Position numbers and translations under genes: made by a program | The notes under the pieces: generated by a model | The model's input: the letters and a program-made list of their open reading frames with translations, nothing else | Database searches by the model: none | Told to the model about the DNA's origin: nothing | Shown here: positions 35,515 through 48,394 of the stretch, one piece after another | Numbering within the stretch: the stretch's first letter is position 1 | Layout: each line of letters starts with the position of its first letter | Assembly (NCBI GenBank): GCA_034509925.1 | Contig: CM067536.1 | Span: forward strand, 7,921,001-7,985,000 | Reading direction: 5' to 3' | DNA from: Hirudinaria manillensis | Taxonomy: Eukaryota; Annelida; Clitellata; Hirudinida; Hirudinidae | DNA: 64,000 nucleotides

Positions 35515-38500
35515 TCAATCATCGATCAATCTCCTCCCACCACACTGACAAACAATTTTCTTGTTATTTCCTTCAAGGGCCAACTTCATCCTCTTCCAAA
35601 ATTCATCTTTTTTGCTGAAATTAAAAGAAAAATTTCAAAATTAAACGTTTGCGTAATTTGAATGCTTTGATGAAACTAAGTAGTCATGATTCAAGGAAAA
35701 GATTGTAATGCCTCTTAGTATCACACTTGAACCACTCCAGGTAAGTGTAGCGCTTCATAAACCATTCCAGACTTTCCAATGTTTCCTGGATCGGTTCCAA
35801 AAGGACTGCAACCACGATGTTCCTTCCTCTTTCCAAACTCTCCATCTTTGCCAATTCCAGTTCAAGTCGACACCATTTGCTTTGCACAAAGTGATTCGAG
35901 ACAACGAGTATAACCATCCTATTTATGAAATGCATATTGGTTACATTAATATATTAGCGGTTGTTTATCAATCAAGTAATCAAGTGAATTAAAACCTGCT
36001 CGTTTGAATCGCCTTTAAGATGTTGGCTTCTATCTCATTTCCAAGTTCAAAATCCCTTTCGTGAATGCAAAGTCTGAAAGTAATCTTTTCAGAGGGTAAA
36101 GGATCTTCCACAAGTGAAACATTTTCTTCGTCGGAAGCGAGTCTGACGATATGATTTGTGATACCCAAATAGTTATTGGCACGTAAATTTTCATCGTTTT
36201 CACTTTCCCTATTGGCGTTCAATGGAGGTTGTTGCTCAAGTTTGGACATAAGTTCCTGCACAACCCAACTTCTATCGTTCATCTCGTACGAGACGAAAGC
36301 ATCGTAGATGTAATCATTCTCCTCATCCAAGAGCATTTGATAACGTTTCAACCTCTGTGAGCGCTTGATCAAATAATATCGAACGTCCCAGCGATACTTG
36401 TAGGCAATTGTGCTTAACGAAGTGCTTATTATCAACAAGGATAGAAGAACTCCTGATATTATAAGAGGAGTTGCATATTTGCACGACATTGTAGCTTTGA
36501 GAAGTACGGTTTTAACCTCAGTCAAGTCGATTTCATCATCTAAATATTTGCATTTAATTTCATGAATATTTTCAATCAGCGTGTCATTCTTTGCAATCCA
36601 GTCCATGAAGTCTAGATTTTCACAGGAGCACGTCAAAGCGTTGCCCTCAAGAATCAATTTCAACCATCCATAACCTCGTTCTCTCAAGGATGAAAAAACC
36701 ATTAAAGCATCGCTTTCGATTGTAACCAATCTATTGTTCGTAAGATCCATTATCCTGAAATTATTTAATAAAACAATACTTTCGTTTTCTAATCACCAAC
36801 TAGATGTATATCACAGATTCCAATCATTTTTAACAAATATTTATTTTAATAAAAAATAATCCCAGAAGTTATGAAACACATCTTACCTCAGATTTTTCAA
36901 CTGTGACACATCGAACGAAATTGATACCAGAAAATTTGAAGAAAGATTCAGTATCTCCAGACTGACGAGGTTATGAAAGGTTGACCTGTGCAGGGTTTTC
37001 AGATAATTTTGGGCGATATTTAATTCGGTAAGATTGGAATAAACAGCAAATGTTTTAGAATCTGTTTCCAGTTGAAATGACAATTCGTTTTCGTCAAGAA
37101 TGAGACGATCTTGAGATAATAAATTTTTGTTAATAATAATAACTCATTGTTTATTAATTGTTTAGGTATAAACAATAAAAATTTAATATATATTTTAGAA
37201 TATTTAATTGAAAATGTAACTTTGTTACTGCTATTACAGCTATTGCAATAATATGAGCATAATGTTGTTTAGTACTCACCAACCCTAAGACCTCGTTCAA
37301 TACTGTTTTTGAAAATTTTTGGAGCAAAGCAGGTCAAACCGTTCTTTCCAAAATCGAAAGTAACCTTTTGTCGAACATTGGGTCGGAATATCATGACAGG
37401 ACCAGTTGCTATTTTGATCCCATTGTTTCTGTAGAAATATCCCCGGACATTGCAGTTTCCAAATATCATAATAGGTGGTAATATGAAATCCTTTGACGTG
37501 TGAATCTTTAGAGAATTGGAATGGAGAATCTCATGTAGTTCCCTTGGAAACGTGATGCACAATGATTTCTGAACTCTGCTAGAAGTCATCATTGAAGTTC
37601 TGTCTGGAAATTTACATGGTCGAATATTTTTAATGTCAACATCCTTGCATTCTAAATTCCGAAGTTCGGATTGAATCGGTGTCGGATGATCACCTAAAAT
37701 ACTATCACATGGATCCTGGTCTTGATCGTCAAAGTTTATGTAGGTCAGATTTACAAGCATGAAATAAAGACCCGGCCAATGAGCAACGTCTTGAAGGTGA
37801 TTTTTAGAAAGATCTAGATGTCTCACACTTCTAGTGTAAAGAGGCATTACGTTGGATATGTGTACCAATTTATTTTTATCCAGTTTCAATGTTTTTAGAC
37901 ATTTCTTTCTACCCAAAATTTCAAAAAAATCACTTGTTATCACGAACTGTGACAGGCGTCCATCGTAAAGTCCCGTCAAAATAAGTTCTTCCAAATCGTC
38001 CGATACACTGTCCAAGAATTTCTGTATGAGGGAAAAGTTGAGCCGAAAGTTGTAACTTAAATCCAGCGAACGTAAGGCTTTCAACGGTTTAAAGGCACCA
38101 TCCTCAACTTCACTGACCCCTGCTCCCTTTAATGAAAAATTCTTTAGTGTCGTGATGTTTTCAAAATTAATGAAAGTCGAGTTTGTTATTTGTTTCATAT
38201 TCTGATTTATTTTCAATATTTTCAGACTCTTCAACGTGGAGAAACTTTTTCCAAATCCATCCGATAAGTTCCCATCCAAGTGCAGTTCCTCCAACTTGTG
38301 CAAATTGTCGAAAGCACGATGAGGTACTTCTGAATTCTTGTGTATATCTAATATCATTAAAGTTCTTGCTAATCGAGACAATACTTTGGGAGACAGTGTT
38401 AAGTTTAGTCTGTTCTCATCCAAATACAAAGATTTGATTGGAATACCTTTGAAAAATTGCCTTGGAATATGAGAAATATTGTTTCTGCTTAACCTGAGCA

Positions 38501-38973
38501 GTTTTAACGTTCGACAATTATTGATTGAGCGCTGACCAACAAAACTGATGTTATTCCCTGTCAAATCAAGTTCCATTAAGTTTCTAGGCAAAAGACTCGG
38601 TATTTGCGTCAAACCCCTTCTTTTGCAATCCATGATCCCATTTGAACACTTACACTTACCACATTCTTCAGCTGAAATCATTTTATTTCGCTGGCTTATT
38701 TTATTATTTAATTATTATTTTAGTATTTATTAATATTTAATAAATGAACATTTCATCCTATTTATTTATTTATAAAGTGAATTATAGAAATAAATAATTT
38801 ATTAAATAAGTGAATTATAGAAATTAATTTAATGTTATCAAATGTTGAAATTGCAAACCTGTTCCTAAACAACCCGTTTGGTTCTTTTTGCAGAAACTAA
38901 TTTGACTGAAGATAAGAATCGAGAATATATAGAAAAAAAATCGCATTGAGAGTCCTTTAGTTTGAACGAACAT
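35515..38973 (-). CDS. Toll-like receptor B (LRR-TM-TIR), complete
   Basis: Six exons on the minus strand: 38973-38859, 38671-37280, 37109-36887, 36754-35996, 35918-35712, 35614-35515; 931 aa. Architecture and intron phases equal those of receptor A: signal peptide, Cys-capped LRR ectodomain (AEECGKCKC at the start of exon 2), single LRR C-cap, one membrane helix and a TIR domain. Exons 3 to 6 and their introns are nearly identical to A, while exon 2 is clearly diverged in its first two thirds and in the segment before the last repeats. Exon 4 has four extra codons next to the membrane helix (STSL region). It shares the BB-loop Leu (RDFELGNEI), the ~40-residue TIR insertion and the GC splice donor at 35711-35710. 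The gene lies head to head with receptor C, 1074 bases away. Confidence 0.92.
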
Positions 38974-40047
38974 TCTGAAAGTGTTTTCTAACAAAATTTT
39001 AAAACCGGATATTTTGTATATCATTTTAAAAGCACCATCTTGCAATTATTTCCACGTAATTGTACATCTTTGAATTTCTCTGAAACGTTTGAAACTCAAT
39101 TTTCCGTTTGTTAATAAAGTCAATAAAGTCGTTCCGTTAAAGTTAAATGTTCTTTTTGATGATAATTGCGATTATATCGCTGTATTAATATTTAGGTCCA
39201 GGGTTACAACGCTTTTATAACTCTTTTGAACATTTTAACGACCGTGGATATAATTACTCAAAGACTTAAAGTTTATAATTTCACAACAAGTTTCTTTCGA
39301 AACCACACAGAAAACCATACTTCTTGAACCTTCCAACCTGCGAAATGGAGGTAACATCACTGGGACCAGTCAATAGGATAACCGACTTGATGCCTTTATA
39401 CGTGATGTCTAGTGTATAAACATATCAATATATACATGCTAATTTATTAACTTAATATGATATGTGTATATACATTATTCTGAAAATAAACAAAATAAAA
39501 CAATTAAAATTAAAAAATAAATAATTATTGCAGATCCATAACAATGGGCCGCTGTTACTTAAAAGTCCTTCAAAATTTTCTTAAGGACAGACTTGATGAT
39601 CAATCAGTTCGTATTTAAAAGCAGAATTTTAAGTTTTAAATTTGCAACTGAAAAATATTGGTCTCGACTTATTGGGACATTGCCAATAATAGGCATTTAT
39701 AATTACGGGTGGTACTGGCATTTTGCCAGTTGTTTTTTGTTTTCAAGACGCTAAAAAGGCCAGAAATATTACAAATAAAGATAATAATTCGTAATAATAA
39801 TAAGTTAGTTTGCCGTAAATTTGGAATAGTTTATTTTTCAAATTCCCCTCATTTTATCGATTCATCTCTCCGAAACTCTAGGAGATAATAAAATTGGGGC
39901 AATTATAACTTACCTATTTGAAACCCTAGAGATATTATTGATGATAATAATAATAATCTGCAGAGAAAGAATTACTGAGTAATTGACTGAGTGAGCGGGT
40001 GGGAGTTATATTGCGTGCAATTTTGGTTGCACTTGGAGACTCACCAA
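38974..40047. other. Shared upstream region of receptors B and C
   Basis: About 1.07 kb between two divergent start codons, so it should contain both promoters. It is AT-rich; I see no clear TATA-plus-initiator pair or NF-kB-type site that I would call. Confidence 0.5.
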
Positions 40048-43000
40048 ATGACTTCATTGTTCAAAGTTCTCCAGTATTTGGCACTGTTTTGTGCTGCTTG
40101 TAGTTGTTTTGTGTTGACACCGTTAGAAAAGAATATAGGATGTCATGGAAAAGGTAAATAGCGTTATTTGTGAAAATGTCAGTCGAAATAACAGTATTTG
40201 ACTTAAGACAACAACACTGAATAGTGAGGCTGTCAAATTGCGCCAGCATGCTTTTAATTTTTCATGGTTAATAATTGATAGCAGACTTTTAAATGTTCTA
40301 TGAAATGGCCGGTTTAAATATAGTTTAATAAATTTTAAACTGGTCGAAATAATAACCTTTACAATGCTCCCCCACACCCAAAAAAACAGCAACAATTGAA
40401 TTTAATTATCACTTTGAAAATCTAAAATCAAAATTCATTCCAGACGAAGTCTGTGGGATCTGCAAATGTTCTCGTGACGCCGACAAAGTAGATTGTTCCA
40501 AAACCGGCCTAAAACACGTACCACATTCTTTGCCTAAAAACCTGGTCATTTTGAAACTGTCATCGAACAGAATCGTAGAAATTCGCAGTAATGATTTCAA
40601 TAACTGCAAGTACTTGAAAGTACTTGATCTATCTTTGAACGGTTTATCGACTATTCATACGAATTCGTTCAGGGATCTTAAAAATTCTTTGACAAGTCTG
40701 TACCTTCAAAATAACAAATTTAATTTGAGTCCAGCTCCTTCAGTTTTCCATCCTTTGAATTCCAGCTTAAAGATTTTGCACATCCATAGAAATAGAAACC
40801 TTCAGCACCAGATTTTTGACGGATTGTTCTCTCTGGAAGAACTCCATCTCGATGGAGATATTGTCGGCGGATTCGGGAGCGGTTTTTCCAATTTAAAATC
40901 CCTGAAAAGGTTGAAAATCTCTTCACCGCTTGAAAATATAACAGAAAGTACCTTTCAAAACCTGAGGCAATGCACCAATCTCACGGTACTTGACCTTTAC
41001 GGGGCCGGTATCACAAGCCTCGGGCGCAACAGCTTCGAGCCGTTGGAGAACCTTCGTTCTCTCAATTTGAGTTTCAACGAGAAATTAACTTTGGAAAATG
41101 TCTGGATGACACTTGACAGCATATCGAACAAAATGGAGGAACTGATTCTAAGTGGTCTCGTCGGAAATGGTCGTCCAACGCTAACGTTGACGAGCGAATT
41201 TGCCAAAAAACTGGCCAGGATGAAACTCAGGATTTTGAAAATGGACAGAAACAATTTCATCTACATGGATGCAGAATTCGCATCCGCTCTCAGACACCTG
41301 AAGCGTCTGGACATCTCTTACAACAGATTTTCAGACGTTTTCGGTTTCGCCGGATTCAGTTTCGTCATGACGAAAGTAAAGAACATATCAGCCGACAACC
41401 AGTCCAGAAGACAACATTTCCCTCGAACGGAATTTGATGACTATTACGAAGAAATCGAAACCTTAGCCGCAGAAAAAAGACTTACAGGCACTGATAATCC
41501 TAAAACGAAGACATTTATGACCAAGAAATATTCCGAAGAGAATTGTAGGGCACCTACGTTTGAGCCATGTTTGTTTTACGTTGGTCGTTTCATATCTTAC
41601 AAGTCTTGGTGCATACCGTTGGGCCGCAAGTTGAAAGCTTTGCATTTGTCCGGTGCCCTGAATGAACTCTTGGATGAGTTTCCACCGGTTTTATTCGCCG
41701 GCCACTTTAGAATCAGAGAACTTTACTTGGGTAATAACGGCCTGAGATCCCTCAGGGGACCATTCTATGTGGACAAACCGAACAAGTCTACTCCGCTGTT
41801 AATGGATTTCAGTTACAACAACCTGGTTTGTGTGGCACCAGACGCCTTCAGCTTCAGTATTAAAAGGGGCCTATTTATAGGTTAATTGATTTTTTTTTTT
41901 TTAAATATCTTTCAGTACCTAGCAGTTAGTATTACATGGAGTTATTATTTGTAATATATCTTTAAACTTATATTGAAGCACAGAGAAGTGGAACACAGCC
42001 AATAATTTGATCTGTTGCTAATAGTATTATCACCATTATTATAGCAACTTCTTTATTATCATTGCTATCATTATTGCCTCATTAATGTTATTAACTTTGA
42101 AGTATTTATGTAATCACAACTATTTTATATAAGCTGTTCTGAACTTCAATCAGAACACTTGAACTTTGAATGGAATGACCTCGGAGAACAGTTGAGGCTG
42201 GACCAAAATGGTGACACATTTGCCCAATACGAGCAGTTGAAAGTTTTGAATCTCGCCAACAACAAATTGAAGTTCCTGTGCAAAAAGTCCTTCAGGAATC
42301 TTTATAACCTGGAAGTGCTCAATCTCTCGACCAATTCTCTCCAGATTCTTGTCTTTGATGTCATGGCGTTAAAGAATTTAAAGTTTGTATAAAATTCTGT
42401 GCATTGTTTTTGATCAATTTTTAATCAATGTACCAAAGGCACCACGCCGGTTCCGGGAAAGATTTGCCGACGTTGGTGATCCCCAAAGAAAAACAAAAGG
42501 GCGTGGTTTGTATCACATTTCAGTCAAGAACAAATCTGGTTGGAGCAACGAGTCATAAATGCAGATGACATTTTAATTAGGAAAGGTCCTGTTAGTCATC
42601 GATGATTGACATCTTTTTAATTGGTTACATCCAATTAAAACCATAATAGTCTAAAACCTGATTATCCGAACATCAATTCATGTTTCTGATTGTGAGAAAT
42701 CCCCACTCCTTCCGCCTTCCGAAAATAATTCCGGTTTATTCAAAACAAAAAAAAACTTGGCAATAATTTTGACTATATTTAGACAATGCACTGACTACAA
42801 TCGATAATTCCTCTTCCCCTCACCTCATTTCTTCTTAGACTTCATGCGATTTTGCATGTCGTTAGGTTCTTTATATAGATTATTACGACTCGCTTCTTCT
42901 TCTATATCCGCTTTCACAATCAACTTTCTTCGAACAAAACAAAAAACATATCGCTAAAAATTACTCAAATCTTAGTGAACTTACACCTTACATTGGCAAA

Positions 43001-44547
43001 TCTCATTTTCTGGTTCCGTGTCGCCCTAAAGACTTTCTTCTTCAGGGAAAGTTATCCTCAACAGCGCATTGGCCTTTTTTCAATATTTCCATGGGATACC
43101 TTCAAATATCCCATCGTAAAGTTCAAACGTCAACATTTTTCACTTTCCAGGAAATTGGACATTTCCAACAACCTGTTCGTCATGTTCGACAGTAAATTGA
43201 CGGCATCCTTTTCGGCGATCAGTTCCGGCAAAGGGTACGAGTGGCTGAGTCTTGAAATCCAGGGCAATCCGTTCCAATGCTCCTGTGATGGTCACGACTT
43301 TATGTCATGGATCTCCACGAACCAAACTCTTATCACCGACTTGAAGGAGGTCACCTGCCTCTATAACGGCCGTACGATATTCCTGACAAAGTCCTTTGGA
43401 AAGATAGCGAGACTCAGGATGACTTGTTATTATTCCCTGCCCATGAAAATTTCTGGAAGTCTTCTGGGCTTGTCGATAATATGCATTCTGTTTGGAACGA
43501 TTGCTTACAAGTATCGCTGGGACATTCGATACTATCTAATCAAACATTCGCAGAAAAAGAAGCAGTACCAACTTCTCGTGGATCAAGGAAACGATTACAT
43601 CTACGATGCCTTTGTTTCTTACGACATGAATGATAGAAGGTGGATCGTAGAAGAACTCATATCAAACCTAGAATCCCACCAACCCGATCCCAGCTTACCC
43701 TCTACAAGTTCAAGGGCAAGAAAAGACTTTCATACAAGATATGGCTCTACGGAAAGAGGGAATGACGAAGAAGTACTTCTGGAAGTTGAGGTCAACGCCA
43801 CCGACGATCTAACCTTTGACCTCTGCATCCACGAGAGAGATTTTGAGCCTGGCAACGAGATAGAGTCCAATATTTTGAGAGCAATCCAACGAAGCAGGTA
43901 TGAACCTTTTACATGTAAAGTATTGCATCAAAATACGTTAAATATAAATCACAACTTTATCCAATTATTTGTGACAGGATGGTTATCCTGATAGTGTCGA
44001 ATCACTTCATAAAAAGCAAATGGTGTCGTCTGGAACTGGAGATGGCGAAGATGGAGAGTTTGGAAAGAGGAAGGAACGTGGTGGTCACCGTCTTCCTGGA
44101 GTCGATCCATGAAACGTTGGAGAGTTTGGAGTGGTTAATGAAGAGGTACACCTATCTGGAATGGTTCAAATGTGATACAATCAGGTTGGTGTTTCATTTT
44201 TTTATAAGAATATATTGCTATAGTATCTTATGTCATGTCAAATATAATAATAGGTTACTATTATAATAATATAATAATATATGTATATGACTTGGATCAT
44301 CATCTCCTTTATAGTAAAAATTCTTTTCATAGAGATAAGAACAGAAATATTAATTATAATAATAATAATATTAATAACAATAATAATAATAATAATTAAT
44401 TATGGATAGATCTAAAATTATTGTTTGTGCAGCAAGAAGGAGGAATTCTGGAAGGTGCTGAGGGTAGCACTTGGAAGAAACTGTAAAAAGATGAGAAGTC
44501 AGCAGTTCAAAGGTCAATCTTCGAAACACATCCACCTCAGGAATTAA
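40048..44547 (+). CDS. Toll-like receptor C (LRR-TM-TIR), complete
   Basis: Six exons: 40048-40153, 40444-41880, 42154-42382, 43151-43897, 43978-44184, 44433-44547; 946 aa; intron positions and phases match receptors A and B. Exon 1 is a signal peptide. Exon 2 begins DEVCGICKC and holds leucine-rich repeats with the Asn ladder (LDLSLN, LNLSFN, LDISYN). Exon 4 has the C-cap FQCSCDGHDFMSWI, a membrane helix (SGSLLGLSIICILFG) followed by AYKYRWDIRYYLI, and the TIR start YDAFVSY. Box 2 is RDFEPGNEI, with the canonical BB-loop proline, unlike A and B. Exon 5 ends at a normal GT donor. Exon 6 gives box 3 (EEFWKVLRVALGRN) and a Lys-rich tail about 17 residues longer than in A and B. The ~40-residue TIR insertion is present but differs in sequence (SLPSTSS, ERGNDEEV). 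Confidence 0.93.
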
Positions 44548-45475
44548 TGCGATGATGTGCAATCCGCACTCAAATTCACATTCACTTGCATGCAGTGAAT
44601 GATCCGACGTGAATGGATGCCCGAGTACTGTTTACCCAAGAATTACATTTACGAGATTGCATGGCCCTCATTAACGATGAGTCCAAAATTAAACTTAACC
44701 TAATGAATTTGATTGCATATTAATTATAGGACTACCATTAAGACCTATTCACTCATCCATCTAATCGTTCTTTCAATCATTCGTTCATCTATTCATTCTT
44801 TCACTCATCCATCCACTCACTCGCTCATTCTGCACACATACTTCATACTTCATACAGCCATACTTCATAAATTATGCAAAGTGCTTCACTTCAGCTTATA
44901 CATAATATGTAATTGCATGTGATTGTTTCAATTTCTGTATTTTATTTGAGTGAAATTGTGTTCATCTTGCTTGAATTATCAATTGCGAAGTTGATAATCG
45001 CGAGTCTAATTGGTTAAGAAACCCGAGTGATAAAAGGATAAAAAATTAAAATGCATACCATGCTAGATTTGATAAACACAACATTACATTACACATGTCA
45101 AATCAATTTAGATGAGAATTTTGCAAATTTTAACGTCAAATTATAATCAAATAATAAACATTGCTATCGATAGTTTGCTGACTCGAATCACAGCAGCTTC
45201 CAAATGACAGGACACTCAAATTCAAAAATACAAGAACAATTTTTTATATTTATATATGTATATATATATAAATTATGCCTAGAACGAGTAGCAGACGCCA
45301 CGTCGATGTGAAATCCGAAGCGGGAACTAAAAGCGAAAGAGTCGAATTAAAAAAATAGAACGAAAATTAAATTGTAAAAATTACAGAAACCATGAAACTG
45401 TAATGGAGTCGGATTTTATTTTAATATTTTTTCTCAGAGCAGGTCGTGAAATCCGTCCGTCCGTCCGAAGAATGC
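44548..45475. other. Intergenic between receptor C and GCLM
   Basis: The two genes converge here. It holds the two 3' UTRs, a degenerate CATC/CATT stretch (44750-44830) and AT-rich DNA. No further gene seen. Confidence 0.6.
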
Positions 45476-48394
45476 TCACTTGACTCTTTTGGCCTTGGCA
45501 ACGTAGCCCTTCGAGTGGATGATACCCCTACAGGTAATGAGGGCAGAGTACTTGGATACCCACGAGGGCTGCCACTGGAAGTTGGCAGGGAGTGGGCGGT
45601 TAGGGTCAGAGACCTTGCTCTTCATGATTTCGTTGAAGATGTGCTTGGGGAGAATGTCTGCAATAATGTAGTTAAATTGATGAAATTATTTTTATAAATT
45701 GTGAAAAGATTGAAACCCAGTGTTCCGTAAGAACATCAAAAAGCTCCTCAGTTATAAAATCAACTCATATGTCAGATAAACTTGGATCCACCCATCCATC
45801 CATTCATTCATTCATCCACTCATCCATCCGTCTGTCCGGTCTTTCCGTCCAAAAACACACCCGACGGATCCGAGTGAGTGAACAACTGAATCTCCCTCGA
45901 CTTGGCATATTCCACCATCTCGGCTGGAATTACGCAACAGTTCGCCAGGTTCACTTGGTTGATGCAAGGTTTCACCTGGCGAATGAAATATAAATAATCA
46001 TTTCACAACGTCTGCCACCTAGCGAACCAAATGTAATTTTTAGGGAAAAAATGTGTTCAACCCTATGCCCGCATTTCCGTAAGGATAACTACGAGCGACA
46101 AGAAAAAAAAAATAAAAATAGATATCAAATAAACAAATATAAATAAAAATCACATAAATTAATTTAAAAAAAAAAGAATTGTTCTGAACTGACCTTTGCC
46201 CATTCATAAAATCCTTCCAGTTGATCCTTGGTGAGGTCAGACACGCCGAGGGTGTAGACCAGGCCCTTCTCCACGAGTTCTTCCAGGGCGGACCAGAGGG
46301 GCTTCAGCTCGTCCAGGAAGGACTCCGCCTCGTGCGGTTCGGGCACCAGGGAGAGGATGACACACTCCACAGAAGACACCCCCAACTCCTCCATTGCTAG
46401 TGGAATGGTTTGGGCAGGGATAAGATGGAGTAAAAGCGTAATTATCTAAATCTTATGTTGTAATGGATTATATGATCCACTAACTAGTGACAAGTACTTG
46501 CTATGATTGTTATTATTATTATTATTATAATTATTATTATAATAAAGTCACAATATCTAATTAAATAATAAGATATTAAAAATGAATTTTTGGAATAGTT
46601 GCTGGCACTTTCATTGCTATGTCACTGAAAGAAGTGACTAAAGAGACGATCAATCATCAGGTGATCAAGTGCATGATTGAATCATCAGGTGCATGATTGA
46701 AAGATCAAAGGAGGTTTGGTATGATGATTAATCATGAAACAAACACTCACTTTTGTTGACGCACTCAACAATGTCCCTGCTGTCCCGAGTGCTAATGAAG
46801 ATTTTGACTGGAAAAAGATTTTGTTTAATTAAAAGTAATTAACAATAATTATAATAATAATAAAAATAATAATAAAAATAATAATAAAAATAATAGTAGT
46901 AGTAATAATAACAATAATAACAAATATTGTGGAATAAATATAATCGTTATATGTTTACTGTTATAAACACAATTGGTGACTAATAATATTTATGGCTGGC
47001 AATTAAACAATGATTCAGCAAAAAAAAAGATTAACATAATATATTAATATAATAGATTAACATAATATATTAACATAAAAGATTATGAAAACAGAAATTT
47101 AAAAAATATTGATGTTACTTCAGAGAATAGATTCGAAGCAAACATTAAAAAATAATTAAGAAAATTAAAATTTAAATATTAAAAATTAAGAAAAATGAAC
47201 TGAAAGTGAACCGAACGAACAAAAAACTAAGTCTCACGGGAGATGATACGAGATATTATTTAAAAAACAAAGTGCCTTGTAAACAATTCACGATGACACA
47301 AATAATCTCGAGTGTTTTGGAGGGCAATTGTATCTCTATTACTATAATAATAGCTACCATATCAGCACTACAACGATAATAATAATAATATTATTATAAT
47401 AACATATAATAATAATAATATTGTTATTAATAAACAAAAATTATATTAATTAATGAATTAAACTTTTTATAATTTACAAAACTTCAATTAGTTTGTTAGA
47501 ATGAATCGTTAATAACTTGTTATCTTGTATTCGTTCCTTTCATCTTTACTGACTGGTTCAGAAAACTGGTCGAGGAAGCAGACGACATCTTTGGTAATCT
47601 GGGAAATGACATCGGCAGACGACAATAGACAAAATGACGTTAAAGAAAATATTGAAATATTGATCTTACAAATGCAAACACTTGTTTTTAGTTGTGATCA
47701 TATTTTTTTTTATTGGAATTTGAATCAAATTTATAGATTAATTTGATAAACATGAACAGAAAAACTTCAATTTTCTATAGAACAGGAAACTCTGCTCTAA
47801 TGAATATCCTACTAATACAATATCAATTACATATTCCAGACCAACTAAGTTCCATGAATCTGAAAAGAAATGTACTATACTATGCTCAAATTAATGCAAT
47901 TCCAATTTTATGATTTTAACCATCACATTTTCTAATATCAATGACGTGATGTTTACTCTACCAGTAAAATGCTGAAACTAAATATATTTAGGCTAATCAT
48001 CAGAAGTCCAAACCTCATTTGTAAAATTTTCTTCTGACTTAATCCAGGCTTCGAGAGTACAACACAAGCTCAGTTCGATCTTTGAAAAAGAATTAGGCGC
48101 TTTATCAATCAAACAACATCTTGGAGACACAACAACAACTTCGACAAATCTTCTGACATGAGTAATTAGATGATAAAAAGCTAATATCACAGCATCTTTT
48201 CAAACGATTAGGTGTTCAAAGCCCGATCAAGTCGATCAAATCGATAATTCGTAGAATTCTTTTAATAAAACACTAGCAACCTCTTCAATGAGTGTCTGCC
48301 CGATTATTGAGCGTTTCATAGTGTTTCCAGTTTTAATGAGGATCGTCTCGGCATGGCGGAGTAAATCTCTTTTGTTGTTTTCGCCCGATGACAT
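45476..48394 (-). CDS. GCLM: Glutamate-cysteine ligase regulatory subunit, complete, 7 exons
   Basis: GCLM binds the catalytic subunit GCLC and lowers its Km for glutamate and its feedback inhibition by glutathione, in the first step of glutathione synthesis in the cytosol. Exons on the minus strand: 48394-48281, 48079-48014, 47598-47517, 46807-46751, 46396-46194, 45975-45861, 45657-45476; phases 0,0,1,1,0,1; 272 aa against 274 in human. Recognisable segments in order are ETILIKTGN, LCCTLEAWI, DERNEYKITIKIFIST, VECVILSLVPEP, DLTKDQLEGFYEWAKVKPCINQVNLANCCVIP, FTHSDPSD and CRGIIHSKGYVAKAKRVK at the C-terminus. The fold belongs to the aldo-keto reductase superfamily without that activity. Exons 2 and 3 are short and AT-rich and were placed by phase and family order, so they are less certain than the rest. 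Confidence 0.92.
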
